64,000 nt of DNA from Rhizophagus clarus (GCA_015698045.1 BLAL01000236.1:310001-374000); one strand, 5' to 3'; shown: positions 22,901 to 34,157, counted from the stretch's first letter. Numbers and translations are program-made. Notes: a model not told the origin generated them from the letters alone.

Positions 22901-23166
22901 GATAATTGTTCAGTTATATCAGGTGATGTATCATTTATCCCTTGTATTGGGTCGCATTCCATTACATCTTCATCAACAGTATCAGATGATATAACATTTG
23001 AAGAACCTTCTTGATAATTGTTACCAAAATTATTATTCGCATTAGATTTTAATTTATATTTTAACTCATGTTTCAGTTTAGTCCTTGGATCAACCAATTT
23101 ACTGTTACATTCTTTACAGAAACAATGCACTTTGGTTCTGGTTCTTGTATCTAGAGATTCCGACAT
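19950..23166 (-). pseudogene. Tnp2/Plavaka-type transposase, 1050 codons, four stops
   Basis: The coding sequence joins 23166-20862 and 20797-19950 across one 64-nt GT-AG intron (20861-20798), and the phase is preserved. In order it has: a Cys-rich finger (CFCKECNSKL, near residue 15, with a later KHE); Glu/Asp-rich repeats (QLSEDIE, about 90-125, and an acidic block about 165-205); a second CxxC...LY motif (ACDRCHKLYD, near 278); the RNase-H-like core starting LMLNMDWFQPF (about 410) with LTLAVMPGPKEPS and DPMHCFFLGVAKW (near 600); and the C-terminal HSLALVKWYKP and IIPIHHIIGKF motifs. These are hallmarks of Transposase_21/Plavaka proteins. In-frame stops are TGA 22230-22228, TAA 22140-22138, TAG 22014-22012 and TAG 20102-20100. 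Reading continues after each with conserved sequence, so the gene is recently dead. The start at 23166 (MSESLD) follows a poly-A tract and precedes the first finger. Confidence 0.85.
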
Positions 23167-23899
23167 TTTTTTTTTTTTTTTTTTTTTTTTAAGGAATTGC
23201 AAATCAATCTAATTGGTTCGGCAATCCCAATTCTTGGTCCATTTTTGTCAAGGCACAGCTTGGTAATTAAGCTATTTTGATAATAACACATGACAATGAT
23301 GTCAAGACCAATGTATTTTATCAAATACTAAAATATAATTTTATTTTTGCTAATTCTCTAATTAAATTTGGTATTAAGGGGTATAATTATACTAGAAAAT
23401 TTTTTCAAATTCAATTAATCCGATTCTTGAAACATGTCAATCGACTTACTAATAAATCTCATATATCATCATGAATTCGAAAGATCCAAATAATTTAAAT
23501 AGAGATGTAGCAATTTCCTATTCACAGATCAAAATGCGAGAGTTATAAAAAAAGTGTCTTAGTTGTTCGCAACTGCAACAACATCAAAATTTAACACTTG
23601 GCCTATTCTTTCGAATATATCAAAAATTAGGAAAAACTATATTTCATTTTTTTTTTATATATTTTCTTTCAAGTCGTCAATTTCTAGTACATCAGTATCA
23701 TTTAAAGCTGTTAACGAGATATCAAATATTTATTATTTTATCTTTTATTGAGTCGCTTACAATAATACGTTGAGTTATAGCATATATACGTTTATTCTAA
23801 CAATCAGTCATGGTTAAAATTACTTGTTAATTAATAGAATTGTTTTAATAAATCTTTAATTCTTCTTTTGCCCTTGGCAGTTGGCACAGACGTACAGTT

Positions 23900-24160
23900 T
23901 GTTAATACCACGTGACTAGATAGTGCATAAATGTCACCCGACGTGATTGGCAGGAGCTATAAAGTTTGTTTGCGTTTACCGCGTTTACCATGCACGTTCT
24001 ACAAATCGGTGATTTCCAATTTGTTTACGTTTACTATAAATTTGCTCGTGAGTATGGTACATTTGCGTACGTTTACCACGCTTTCTTTCTTTTTTCTCCA
24101 CGTTTTAGTACGATGCAACAAATTTTCTTTGTTGCCTTTCATTTTTTTCGTTAATGGTTG
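23900..24160. promoter_or_regulatory. Divergent control region with repeated GTTTAC motifs
   Basis: It lies between the transposase start (23166, minus) and the accessory gene (24845, plus). The motif GTTTACG, GTTTACC or GTTTACT occurs at least five times in about 100 bp (23975-24080), together with CACGTG-like and TATAAAG (about 23957) sequences. The same GTTTACC motif recurs near 43752-43770. Spacing and clustering suggest protein binding sites. This is an inference with no known factor. Confidence 0.35.
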
Positions 24161-24339
24161 ACGATATTTTTCGCCTTATTTTTCGCCTTATTTTTCATCG
24201 GCTTAACAAAGTAAGCATATTTCTTTTCGCCAATTATATTTCCTGTCAGAAAAACCAGTTTCTGTAAGTATAACTTTATCAAACTTCAAATGTGTTATTA
24301 CTAATTTGGACATGTTATTTATGATAATGATATAATATT

Positions 24340-24720
24340 TAGTTTATTAATATATTTTAATTAATTCATTGATATACTTTATTGATATATTTTAATTAAT
24401 TTATTGATATTTTTAATTATTAATTGTTTACTGATATATTTTAATTAATTTATTGATATATTCTATTAATTGATAACGCTATAATATTTAGTTTATTGAT
24501 ATATTTTAATTAATTGATAGCGATATAATATCTAGTTTACTGATATATTTAAATATTGATTGATTTATCTTAATTTAATTAATGTAGTTTACTGATTATT
24601 TTAAATAATACATTTTAATTAATTAAAAGCGATATAATATCAAGTTTATTTAATTTATTGATTTATTTTAATTAATATTGATAGCGATATATTTTATTAA
24701 ATGATAACGAGTCTTATTAA
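24340..24720. repeat. AT-rich degenerate tandem repeat
   Basis: TTATTGATATATTTTAATTA is repeated with changes about ten times, with GCGATATAATATCTAGTTTA interspersed. It lies in the 5' region of the accessory gene. Confidence 0.6.
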
Positions 24721-24844
24721 TTTAATCTATCTTTTATTTTAATCAGACGATAACGAAAATGGTTCAGAAGACGTAAGTAACAGTTATATATAGAGCCTTT
24801 GTTTCTTGTTTAATCTTTAAATTATCAAATTATCAAATATCATA

Positions 24845-26852
24845 ATGAGAAAATTCAAACCTTTAAATTTAATTCCTATTTCTCGTGATGGCTCTCATCC
24901 TCATATTAGATCTCAATGAAATGAATCTAGTTCCCGTTCTCAATCTCGTCAATCTTGGCATCAAACTCATATTAATCGATCTCGTAGTCGCTCAAAATCT
25001 CGCTCAATGACTCGTCAACCTCGATCTCGCACATCTCGATCCAAATCTCGTTATTATCATTCCGAATTCCAACGATCGCGTTCCCATCGCTCTCGCTCCC
25101 CTCATCATTCTCATCATTCTCGTTCTCATCAACATCGATCTCGCTCCCCTCATCGTTCCCATCATTCTCGTTCCCATCAACGTCAATCTTGATCTCGCTC
25201 TCATTCCTATCATTGACATCAATCACGCTCTCAATCTCAACATAATCGAAACTATCAAAATGTCTCTAGAGGGAGATCAATTACAAAAAGTAATATTGTT
25301 TTATATTAGTGCTAATTAAATTTCATTTTACTTATACTATACCAATTTAACGTTATTGTTATAGGATCTTTAACCGATCTATCTTTAACAATTCCTTCTT
25401 CTTCACCTTCAGCGAGCGATAGTATTTCTTTCACGTTTCTTTACTTACTTGCACGTAAAATTTTTTATACTAAATGATTTATATTAAATACTGATTTATA
25501 ATAGGTACTAACAACAGAGAAGTCAGCGAATTAAGAAGCATGATTTCAAATCTTACCAAACGTGTGGAAGTGCTAACGGAAGAAAGAACGAGTGAAGGAC
25601 CAAAAAATAGAAGCCTATCCCCAGTTCTATCCAGAGAGAATCGGCGTGCCCTTCCTCCAATAACTGATAAAAATTTCAAAAAAACCGTTCATGTAAATAT
25701 ATCTTTATTTTATTAAATATTTCTCTTTTGTATTGATCGTTAAAAAATGAGTGTTATATTAAATAGGATGAGGTAATTCATATTATAAACAACCTCAATT
25801 CGTCAATTCTTTTCGACACGTCAAAGACATTTAGTAAACAAAAAAAGTCGATAAATAAGAAGCTTCTACCAGCCGTTAAAGCAGCGATGCCTCCTTCATT
25901 AGAGGTATACGATACAGAACTTTTAAAAGTAATAAAACAGCTACACAAATTACAGCGGGAGATTTGGAAATTAAAAAAGGAGGGTAAGATAGATGAACAC
26001 AATAAACGGCAACATATGACGTCGAGGAGAGATCAGGTGTGAAATTCATTATTTAAAATGACAATGTATATAATCTATTAATTATTTTAATTTACTCTTT
26101 AATAGAAAATGACAAGAAGACGCAAAGGTCTCCAACACATGATCTTCACGCAAGACAGCATTCTAGATGATTGTCGTCCTGAAAATATGACTAGGGAAGT
26201 ATTTATTAAAGATTGCGAAAAGGCAGTAAATACCGCAGAAGTCCATTCGGATGAATGGTCTACTGAAGACGAAGTTCTGGTAAATGAAAAGCGTAACGAT
26301 AACATAAGATCAGGAAGGTTGATAAGTACAAATTCTGTAATTAAGATTCACAATAAGGAGTGGAGGTCTTCTAGAGTACGTAAAGTTGCGAAAGTTTAAA
26401 ACATAGGCATTTATGCTAATAAGTTATAAATTTATCATTAGGTTAAAAGAATCTTATTTCGAGCGGACGAGATCAGAGTAAGCATCAGAACCGGGTTAAG
26501 TCGCAAACGTTACCGTCTAGACGATATCGATAAAAAAAGCAGACCAACACAAGACATGGCTAATTGGTAGATATCATCAAGGTGGATTGAACCAGAATCT
26601 GATGATGATGATGATGATGAGGATAACGACGGTGATAATAACGATGATGATAATAATGGTAATGATGATAGTAACGATGATGACAATAATGGTAATGGTG
26701 ATAATAACGATGATGGCAATAATGGTAATGCTGATAAAAATGATGGAACTAATGAAGAACAAAACGATGATAATAATGGTAATTTAGAAGTAGATGAGCA
26801 CCAAGGTCCCTTTTACTTAGAAGTACCGGTCGATATCAGAAGACGTACATAA
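24845..26852 (+). pseudogene. Accessory gene of the Plavaka-like element: RS-rich, coiled-coil, acidic tail
   Basis: Six exons join in one frame: 24845-25289, 25365-25454, 25505-25692, 25767-26036, 26106-26375 and 26442-26852. All introns are GT-AG, 50-75 nt, and the total is 558 codons including the stop at 26850-26852. Order: an Arg/Ser/His-rich N-terminus (RSRSKSRS, RSRSPHHSHHSRSH), a coiled-coil segment (VSELRSMISNLTKRVEVLTE), a second helical segment (LLKVIKQLHKLQREIWKLKK), a basic region (TRRRKGLQHM) and a long Asp/Asn/Gly-rich tail. RS domains usually mark nuclear RNA-binding or splicing-related proteins, and acidic tails suggest binding of basic partners. No family recognised. Three TGA stops (24917, 25190, 25214) replace likely CGA Arg codons in the RS part, and a TAG stands at 26568. 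An upstream exon ending at 24772 (ATG 24759) is possible. Confidence 0.7.
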
Positions 26853-26929
26853 ATTTAGGTATTTGTTTCATCATTTAAAATCAACTGCTTGTATTTTGAG
26901 TGATTTAAATTCCGTTGTTTATAAATTAA

Positions 26930-27778
26930 CTCTCTAATATCGTTTCTATCCTATTAATCTCTTTTTTAGAGCACTGGTTATTTTATAGCCATTTATAAGT
27001 AACATGACGAGATAAATATGATTTTAATATATTTTATATAAACATTCTATACATAATAATAATATAATAATAAGAACAATATAGTAATATAATAATAATA
27101 ATATGGACAATAATATAATATAATAATAATAAATATATCATAAATTGCAGTATATATTATAAAATAATAGCATACATATTATATATCATACATATTAAAT
27201 ATTAAATATAAATCAATTATCGAAAATGGAAAAATAAAATAAAACCGGACAATAATAGTAATTATGAATTACGAGAAAATCGATAATAGAAAGATCTGAT
27301 ATATAAATCGGCATAAACTATTTTTGAAATGTTTATACTGAATTAAACTTGGCAATCCGATTTTAGGAGATTTGGCATGATTATTTAAAAATCGGCGTTC
27401 TGATTTTGCGAGAATTGGCAATTATAATTTTAAAACAGTATTATGATTTATGTTGATAAAAATAAAAGAATTTCCGATTGCCAACAATACGTGCCATAAA
27501 ATCGGCAGCAAAATGTCATAAATAGGACAAATATAGCTATAAACCGGCAGTCTTATTTTTAGCTATCGACATGTTTATTTTAAAATCGGAATGCCAATTT
27601 TTGCAAAATCTGCCAAAATCAGCATTCTGATTTTTTGTTCATAAATAACGTATTTCTGATCACAAATAATTCGCACCATAAAATCGGCTTTAAAAAGCCA
27701 CAAATCAGACAAATATATCCAAAAATCGGTTAAAAATCGGACTGCCAATTTTTGACAATTTTTTTTCATTCGACCTGT
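26930..27778. repeat. Microsatellite and right subterminal repeats of the Plavaka-like element
   Basis: About 27000-27260 is an AATAATAT microsatellite. From about 27300 to the end, motifs such as AAATCGGCA, CCGATTTT and TTGGCAAT recur in both orientations. They mirror the left subterminal zone and end in the inverted terminus CATTCGACCTGT. Confidence 0.65.
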
Positions 27779-27782
27779 GATG

Positions 27783-28314
27783 GTTTCCTGCTTCCTGAAA
27801 CCTTTCAAAAAGGAAACAACGAGAAAAGTTCCAAGCCGTCATGCATAATTTACCAGATGACATGACGGATGCCTCTTTATTCCCAAACGGACGCCCTCAC
27901 CAATTTTTGTTGGATAGTGGCATAAAATCTTTCAAATTAGTTAAAGAAGTTGATGGATCCAAAAAGCTGATAGGTTACTTTAACACTTGGGATCATGTTT
28001 CCACCCGCATTGATAACCCCCAGCTTTGGAATAACGTTAGAATCTCTTGGTGCCGTTATTCCACCCCCAACTTCAAGAATTTACGTAAATCTGCTCGAAT
28101 TGGCAATGCAGACAAATCTTTACGGATACCTAAAGGGTCTAATTTTTCTTTTTCAGGTTTTAATACTAACAACTGCAAGAACGATCATAATAAAACTCCC
28201 AAATCTGGATGTTCTACCAAGAAGATTGATCAATCAAGAAACGATCAGTCTAAGAAGCCGGATGTAAAACATTTAATAGCTAGGCTGAAGGCGTTATTAG
28301 AACATTATGTTTAG
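27783..28314 (+). pseudogene. LINE ORF1-like protein, C-terminal half
   Basis: This continues the frame cut at 18132. The joined codons read VRWFPAS, then TGA at 27796-27798 where relatives have Trp, then NLSKRKQREKFQAV. Next come SLFPNGRPHQFLLDSG, ISWCRYSTPNFKNLRK and a Lys/Ser/Asn-rich basic tail ending at the TAG at 28312. The pattern SLFPNG...SWCRYSTP is what I recall from the abundant Glomeromycotina ORF1-like family. A basic C-terminus fits nucleic-acid binding. The piece is separated from its N-terminal half only by the nested transposon. Confidence 0.7.
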
Positions 28315-28632
28315 TTTAGTTGGGAGGGATAGATAGAAGATTCCACACTAACTTCTTGTCATGCGTTAGCATTCGCTTTACGTGATGTTTACTTTGTTTT
28401 ATTAGATCGTAGAATTTTTCTTTTTTCTTTTCGTTTCCTTTTATACCTTGAACAATTCTATAGCTAGACTTCCTATTACATTAAAGAGAATAGGCTAGGG
28501 ATATAGTAGTTATGAGATAGTTTGTGACCCTAGTGTAAGGAACGGGCTGGCTTTGTAATTTTTGATCTTTTGTAACCTTTTCTATCTTTTTTCAGAAATA
28601 AAAGCATTTCTTTTGACTAAAAAAAAAAAAAA
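28315..28632 (+). other. 3' UTR and poly(A) of the retrocopy
   Basis: After the stop there are about 300 nt of non-coding sequence, an AATAAA at 28597-28602 and an A-run at about 28618-28632 that directly abuts the right target duplication. No terminal repeat or reverse transcriptase is present. Confidence 0.85.
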
Positions 28633-28646
28633 TATTTGGGAATGAG
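28633..28646. repeat. Target-site duplication, right copy
   Basis: TATTTGGGAATGAG, identical to 16918-16931. Confidence 0.9.
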
Positions 28647-29842
28647 GTTTGATTTTAATCAGAACTGCGCCACTCAGCTGATTGAACATCAGGTGACCCT
28701 AACCCTTAATTCGCCCATATGTTTAATTCATTAAATAACAAAGTTTTTAATATTAGGTTGTTTAAATAATTTGATATAGATAAGATGGCAGACTATTCTA
28801 TACAGTATATGAATTAACTGATCAGAGGGCAGGCTATCAATTTCTGAAGGTTATAATTCGTTATGGTGAAAATTTTGGTAATAATTGTTACCGAATTTTA
28901 AACATTTATTCGCTATGATAAGCAATACCGAAAATTATATTCAAATTCGGTATATTGAATATATTTGGAAAGTTAGTTAATCATACGATTAACTGTTTAT
29001 TCGAACCAATAAAGCAAGATTTATGGATGCACATATATTTTATTTTAAGCAATATGATAAAATGAATCAGGATATTAAAAAATAATGTTGATGAAATTTA
29101 TAGCTACGAATTTAGTTGCAAAATGATGCAGTAAAATTTTGAAAAAATTTTCAGATTTTTTATTGTGCTTCATGTGATTTAGCTAATCGGAGGTTTTTCT
29201 AAAAGGCGAAGTTATTGATATATGATCATTATAATGTGAAAATTGGGTGAATAAGAAAGGCAAATGAAATAATAATTCCTGTTGAAGAAAAAAAGCAGAA
29301 GCTCCATTCGCTATTGGACTTTTATTTTAAATCAAGGTATAATAAATTATATGCGTTTGTATGATGAATGATTTTATCTGATTGATTTTTATAATATTTA
29401 AGAGAAGACTTCAAAAATAATCGATGAAATTGAACATGAAATTAAAAAATTCAAGGAAAATAATAGCATTTCAGCCGCTGATGGCATATATAACTTATTA
29501 AAATAAGTTATAAATGAAACTCCACATACACCCAAAAAGTAGAAATTATTGTGAAATTTACCTTCATATCCGCCGATTTTCAGAATTAACAAAATTAGCC
29601 TAAATTAAGGAATTTGATGATAATTAGATAAAAATTAAGTTAAATAAGTTTCACAAAAAGGATCACTCTTGTGCTACATGATCATATGACACAAATATCG
29701 AGAAATTACTTCAACAAAAGTAGCGTTAAAAAATTTTTTTCTTTCGTAAACTCCATATTAAACTCCCCATCAACTTCCTCATCAAACTTTTCCACCAGTT
29801 TTTACATTATGTAAGTTGAGAATTTTGGCAAGTATATTAGTA
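28647..29842. other. AT-rich DNA with weak coding traces
   Basis: The first 80 bp continue the dispersed repeat split by the retrocopy. Near 29270-29345 a frame reads IIIPVEEKKQKLHSLLDFYF, and near 29404-29505 another reads IIDEIEHEIKKFKENNSISA followed by a stop. A GT...AG pair lies between them but the phases do not match. This is a probable decayed coiled-coil gene; no call is made. Confidence 0.35.
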
Positions 29843-31694
29843 CCGTATAATCTCGAAATTAAGCACTCTTTTTTTACTATAGGGGTGCTTAATTTCAGGT
29901 GATTTTATAAAATATTACTTTCTCTTTAAAAATTTTTGAAAATTGCATCACGAAATTGAGATTTTAGACTGCTCATTCATACTACAATGGTACTACGATC
30001 GATAATTTGTACAACCGAATGATTTTTATAAACACGGGACTTACGCAAAACATGTTTTATAACCTGTTTAAAACTCAAAAAAAATGCCGAAGGTTTTGCA
30101 CAATAGAACTGTCAAGCAAAAGCGTAACTCATATTCTGTTTATCAGAAGAAACAGGTCATCACTTACGCTAAGCTACACGGATGAAATAAAGTGGCAAGA
30201 CACTTTGATCTTAATGCCAGTATGGTAGGACGTTGGGTTACGGCAAGCAAAGGCTGGGATTCTGAACTTAACCAAGACAGTAAACAAATTGGCTCAGGCC
30301 GAAAAGCCTTTTATCCTGAGGCTGAAGAAAAGCTGTATACTTGGCTTATTGAACAAAGAAAACAAGGATTAGCTGTTACTTATACAATTCTACGAATTAA
30401 AATGCAAAATATCCTGAATGAGCATGAAATGACAACTTTATATGGTGGTTCAGCAAAGGAATTTAAAACTTCATGTCAGTGGATATCCTCCTTTATGAAA
30501 AGGTATAAGCTATCCTGGAGACGACGCACAAAGATTTCCCAGAAGCTACCAAGTCAAACAGAAGAAACTTTGGTTAAATTTCATCAATTTATTAATAACT
30601 TGAGAACCAGAAAATCCTTTGATTTATGCAATATTTTCAATATGGATGAAACCCCAGTGTGGTTTGATATGGCGGGTAATTTTACTATTGATCAAAAGGG
30701 GGAAAAAACTGTTCAGATCCGCAGCACCGGCAATGACAAAAACTGATTTACAGTGGTTTTGACATGTGCTGCGGGTAGTATCTTTTTTTTTAATTTTATA
30801 ATGAAAAACTTTTAAATTTTACAAAAATTCATGATTCAAATTTACAGATGGAACCAAGCTTCCTCCAATCTGTATCTTTAAGGGGAAACGATTATCAAAA
30901 GGTGAAAAAATACCTCCTGGTGTAGTAGTATGGTTTCAAGATAAAGGTTGGATGGATAGTGAATTGATGAACTGGTATATTGATTATCTAGGTGACGAGA
31001 CTAACAAGAGAACTGGAGCTGGAGCTTCAAAATTAATGGTTTATGATTCTTTTCGAGGACACTTGAAGAAATCGGTAAAAGAGAAGTTCCGTGATTATGG
31101 ATTTGATTTAGGCGTTATACCAGGTGGTCTAACAAGTTTATGTCAGCCACTTGATGTTGCGATAAATAAACCGTTTAAAGCAAACTTACGTAAGGAATAG
31201 CACCTGTGGATGGCTGCTGGTGGTGCTGGACAAACTAATAAAGGTAACCTTCGACGTGCCAAGTTCAGTGATGTGTGTGGATGGGTGAAACGTTTTTGGG
31301 ATAGAATTTCTGATGAGATCATTATCGATTCTTTTAAAACTTGTGGTATCTCAAATGCTTTGGACGATGTAGAGGATTTTGATAATGAAATTATTGATAT
31401 TAGTGATGATGATCTGGAAAATGGTATTAACGATGATTTGGAAAACGATGGTAGTGATGACAATTTGGAGGATGACATAAGCTGGGATGATTTGGACATT
31501 GGTATAAATGAATAGATAAAGTAATAATTTTGTATCATTTAATAAAGTTAATAAAGTTAATCAATTCATAATTACAATATTTATAATGTTTAAATAATAA
31601 AAAACTTCAATTTTTTAGGGGTGCTTATTTTTAGTATATATGTATAATGTGGTGTGCTTAATTTTAGGGGGTGCTTAATTTCAAGATTATACGG
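29843..31694 (+). mobile_element. pogo/Tigger-like DNA transposon, TA target duplication
   Basis: Inverted ends CCGTATAATCTCGAAATTAA (29843) and the inverse, with one change, ending at 31694, flanked by TA on both sides. Subterminal GGGGTGCTTAATTT repeats occur at both ends. The length is 1852 bp, usual for a pogo-like element. It contains one two-exon transposase gene that is interrupted by stops. Confidence 0.9.
30084..31515 (+). pseudogene. pogo-like transposase (DDE_1), three stops
   Basis: The coding sequence joins 30084-30774 and 30848-31515 (73-nt GT-AG intron) and gives 453 codons including the final stop. The N-terminus has a helix-turn-helix region (KVARHFDLNASMVGRWV) and a CENP-B-like second DNA-binding part (YTWLIEQRKQGLAVT, WISSFMKRYKLSWRRRTKIS). 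The catalytic core has NMDETPVWF (first Asp, residue 188), KLMVYDSFRGHL (second) and TSLCQPLDVAINKPFK (third), which is the DDD pattern of pogo. The tail is acidic. Stops: TGA 30183 (codon 34), TGA 30744 (codon 221, in NDKN-stop-FTVVLT where Arg is expected) and TAG 31198 (codon 348, where relatives tend to have Trp). The start at 30084 (MPKV) was chosen because the frame is open from there to the HTH. It moves the element by cut-and-paste when intact; this copy is dead. Confidence 0.85.
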
Positions 31695-31696
31695 TA

Positions 31697-32690
31697 GTTA
31701 TTTTACATTAAATATAACTTGAAGCTATTTTTTTATTTTTTTTTCAATAGTTTATAAAAAAAAATTTATTTAGGCAGCAAAATTATTCAAAAATAATCTT
31801 TCAATAAATAAATAATTCTAAGATTAATAACGATGTTTTAGTGAATTTAAATTATATATTGATTAGTTTATTTAGCTAAAATCTATTTAATATTTGTTAT
31901 TAATTATTTTTCAATCAATTTTTTTTTGTTAAATCATTATTCTGGTGCTTATTCTTACTTTTTTTTTAAATAAACTAATTTTATAATATTTTTATTCCTT
32001 TTTTTAGAAATTTCTTCTACTGGTTTCAGGTTAAAGAGGTAAATTTTTTGGAAAAGGTCTTAAAAGTTTTTTTAAGTATTTTTTGGCTTATTTTTTCTTA
32101 TGTAGGGACGGTTTTGATCGATTTTAATCGGTACTGCGTCACATAATTGATGATCGGCAAATTTCTCAAATCGGCGCATATGTGTATACCATAATAAAAA
32201 TATACTTTTTATGTAAAATGAGAATTGTTAGACGTAACATGTGATGTCTTATTAATAATAAAGAAGATAAAACTAATTATGTCATAAAATTGTGAATTTA
32301 ATCAAAGATAAATTGTAATCAAAGATATATCACGTTCTTCTAAAATTTTTAAAAAATGCTATATATACATAATTTCTATGATTTTACTTTACAGAGAGCA
32401 GACTTGAGTATTTAAGTCTGAGTTGGATGTCTCTCAAATAATATCGATTTACATTGAAAAGGTACAATATTGTAATTATATTTTTGAATACATGTGTTAT
32501 ACTTTATGACTGATAAGATAAACAAAAAATTCCATTTATCTTTAGACTGAAATAGTAAAAAATCCGCATGAAACAACTCTTGAATCACGTCTTTTAGTAT
32601 TGACTAGTGATCTTAATAAACGATGCAATAAATTATTTTATTTAAATGTTAAGCAAATCATTTGATAAAATTAAATGATTTTTAAACCCG
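31697..32690. other. Intergenic DNA with second copy of a dispersed repeat
   Basis: 31911-32190 resembles 16740-16917 plus 28647-28720. The rest (32200-32690) is AT-rich with no gene seen. Confidence 0.45.
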
Positions 32691-34149
32691 TTCTATTTAT
32701 GCACATACTTTCTTTTTTTATAAATGCGATTATTGAAATTTATATTATTATCTATTATTTTGTATTTACTTTTTAACTCAATTAATTTATTAATAACTGT
32801 TTTCGGATTATCTTTATGATATAATGAAAAAAGTGTCATAACTTCGCAAGGGGGTAATGTGTTTTCGCTAAAAGTTTTTAAGATTTTTTCAGGTATTCCA
32901 GATTCATTGATAATGAGTTTATAAAGTTTATTTAATTGATAATGAGTGCAATATTCAAGTTCAATATGTACATCCATCTGACCTGGTCGAATACAAGCAG
33001 GATCAAGATGATTAATATGATTAGCTGTCATTATTATTATATTGCCCTCAGATAAAATATGCCCATCCAAGCATTCTAAAATTGCTGATAAACTAACGAA
33101 ACAATTCTTACTGTTTAATTTTTCAATTTCCCGATTTGCAACTATGCTCTTCCTGACTTCATAATTTATATTTGCTGATCTTTTTTGAAGTATATTAGAT
33201 TGAGCATCTATATCTTCGAGTACTAATTTGGTTCAGATGCACTGAATTGAATAAAGCGTTTAATTCATAATCGTCTTTAATCATTTTGATGTTCAAATGA
33301 TAAATGTCGCGTAATAAATAAGAAGATATCGTGTTTATTAAGTTAGTTTTTCCTGTTCCTGGCTTTCCAAATAAAAGAATCCCTCTTCTGTAAGGAATAC
33401 CTATTTTTTCATAAAATAATTTATTGTTAATAAAAGTTTCTATTTCTTTTTGCAAAAGTTTTTCATCTTTTTCTTTCAAAGCAATACTGTCTAATTCTCT
33501 GCATGATGTTAATTTGTGTATTTGCATCCAATGTGCTTGATTATTTTCGTATTTATAATATCCATTGTAATTTTTAATAAATTCTAAATATTCCAGTGTA
33601 ATATCGTTTAAAAGTGTAGTTACATCTTTTACACAAATATTTGATTCTTGCATTGATAAATAAATTGAAGGCTTCTCATTATCAAATGGTTTGTATTGGA
33701 CATTATAATTACAAGGCCCGTTATTTTTAATACTTGTATTGTTACTATTTTCTGGAATCTTGTATTTTATCTTAAAATTAACATCTTTATAAGTAATATC
33801 TATTTCATGATTGTTCATCGGTAATATATTAGAGTGGGGAATAGCTTTTATATTTTTATTATTAATATTATTAAAAATGTTCAAAACATATAATCCTTTA
33901 TCATAATTTTTGGTCTGTTCTGAAATAAGCCATGATAAAGCTTCGTGTATTATATTTTTGTTTCGCTCGTTGTAAGTACCTATGCTATAATAATCTATTT
34001 GTAAAGTAATAAAAGTTTTTAAATTAAACTTTACAATTATTAATTTAATTAATAGTGAATATGCTAAGTATGCTAGAGTAGTGAGGCCAGTAGCAATAAC
34101 ACTAATAGTATACATATCAACCATTAATATTCCCGTAAGATATGGTGAA

Positions 34150-34157
34150 ATTTTTGT
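34150..34157. repeat. 8-bp target duplication of the hAT element, left copy
   Basis: ATTTTTGT, identical to 36836-36843. Confidence 0.95.

Larger units (their letters stand above)
18133..27778. mobile_element. CACTA/Plavaka-like transposon, 9.6 kb, with two divergent genes
   Basis: The inverted ends are ACAGGTCGAATGAAAAAAAA (left from 18134, right inverse ending 27778), flanked by GATG at 18129-18132 and 27779-27782. Removing the insert and one GATG rebuilds the interrupted ORF1 frame. The interior holds a minus-strand Tnp2/Plavaka-type transposase, a plus-strand six-exon accessory gene, a divergent promoter region and long subterminal zones of GCCGATTTTT and CGGCAxT motifs. The superfamily is judged from the transposase. 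The 4-bp duplication and the ACAGG ends differ from the classic CACTA terminus with its 3-bp duplication. All genes carry stops, so this copy is not autonomous. Confidence 0.85.
16932..28632 (+). mobile_element. mRNA-like retrocopy (ORF1-only retroposon), split by a Plavaka-like transposon
   Basis: Bracketed by a 14-bp target duplication. It starts 69 bp upstream of an ATG and ends in a run of about 15 A after AATAAA (28597-28602). Without the nested 9.6-kb insert it is about 2.05 kb and carries one reading frame of LINE ORF1/gag-like type. There is no reverse transcriptase or endonuclease. This is the signature of LINE-mediated retroposition of a polyadenylated transcript. It may be a non-autonomous LINE derivative or a processed copy of a host gene from the ORF1-like family. 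Confidence 0.85.

Noticed and set aside
24972..25226. Asp/Asn/Glu-rich minus-strand frames
   Set aside because: They are antisense to the RS-rich exon, which has introns and continuation on the plus strand.
26510..26787. Ser/Leu-, Ile- and Met-rich frames over the GATGAT repeat
   Set aside because: They are shadows of the Asp/Asn-rich tail of the accessory gene on the plus strand.
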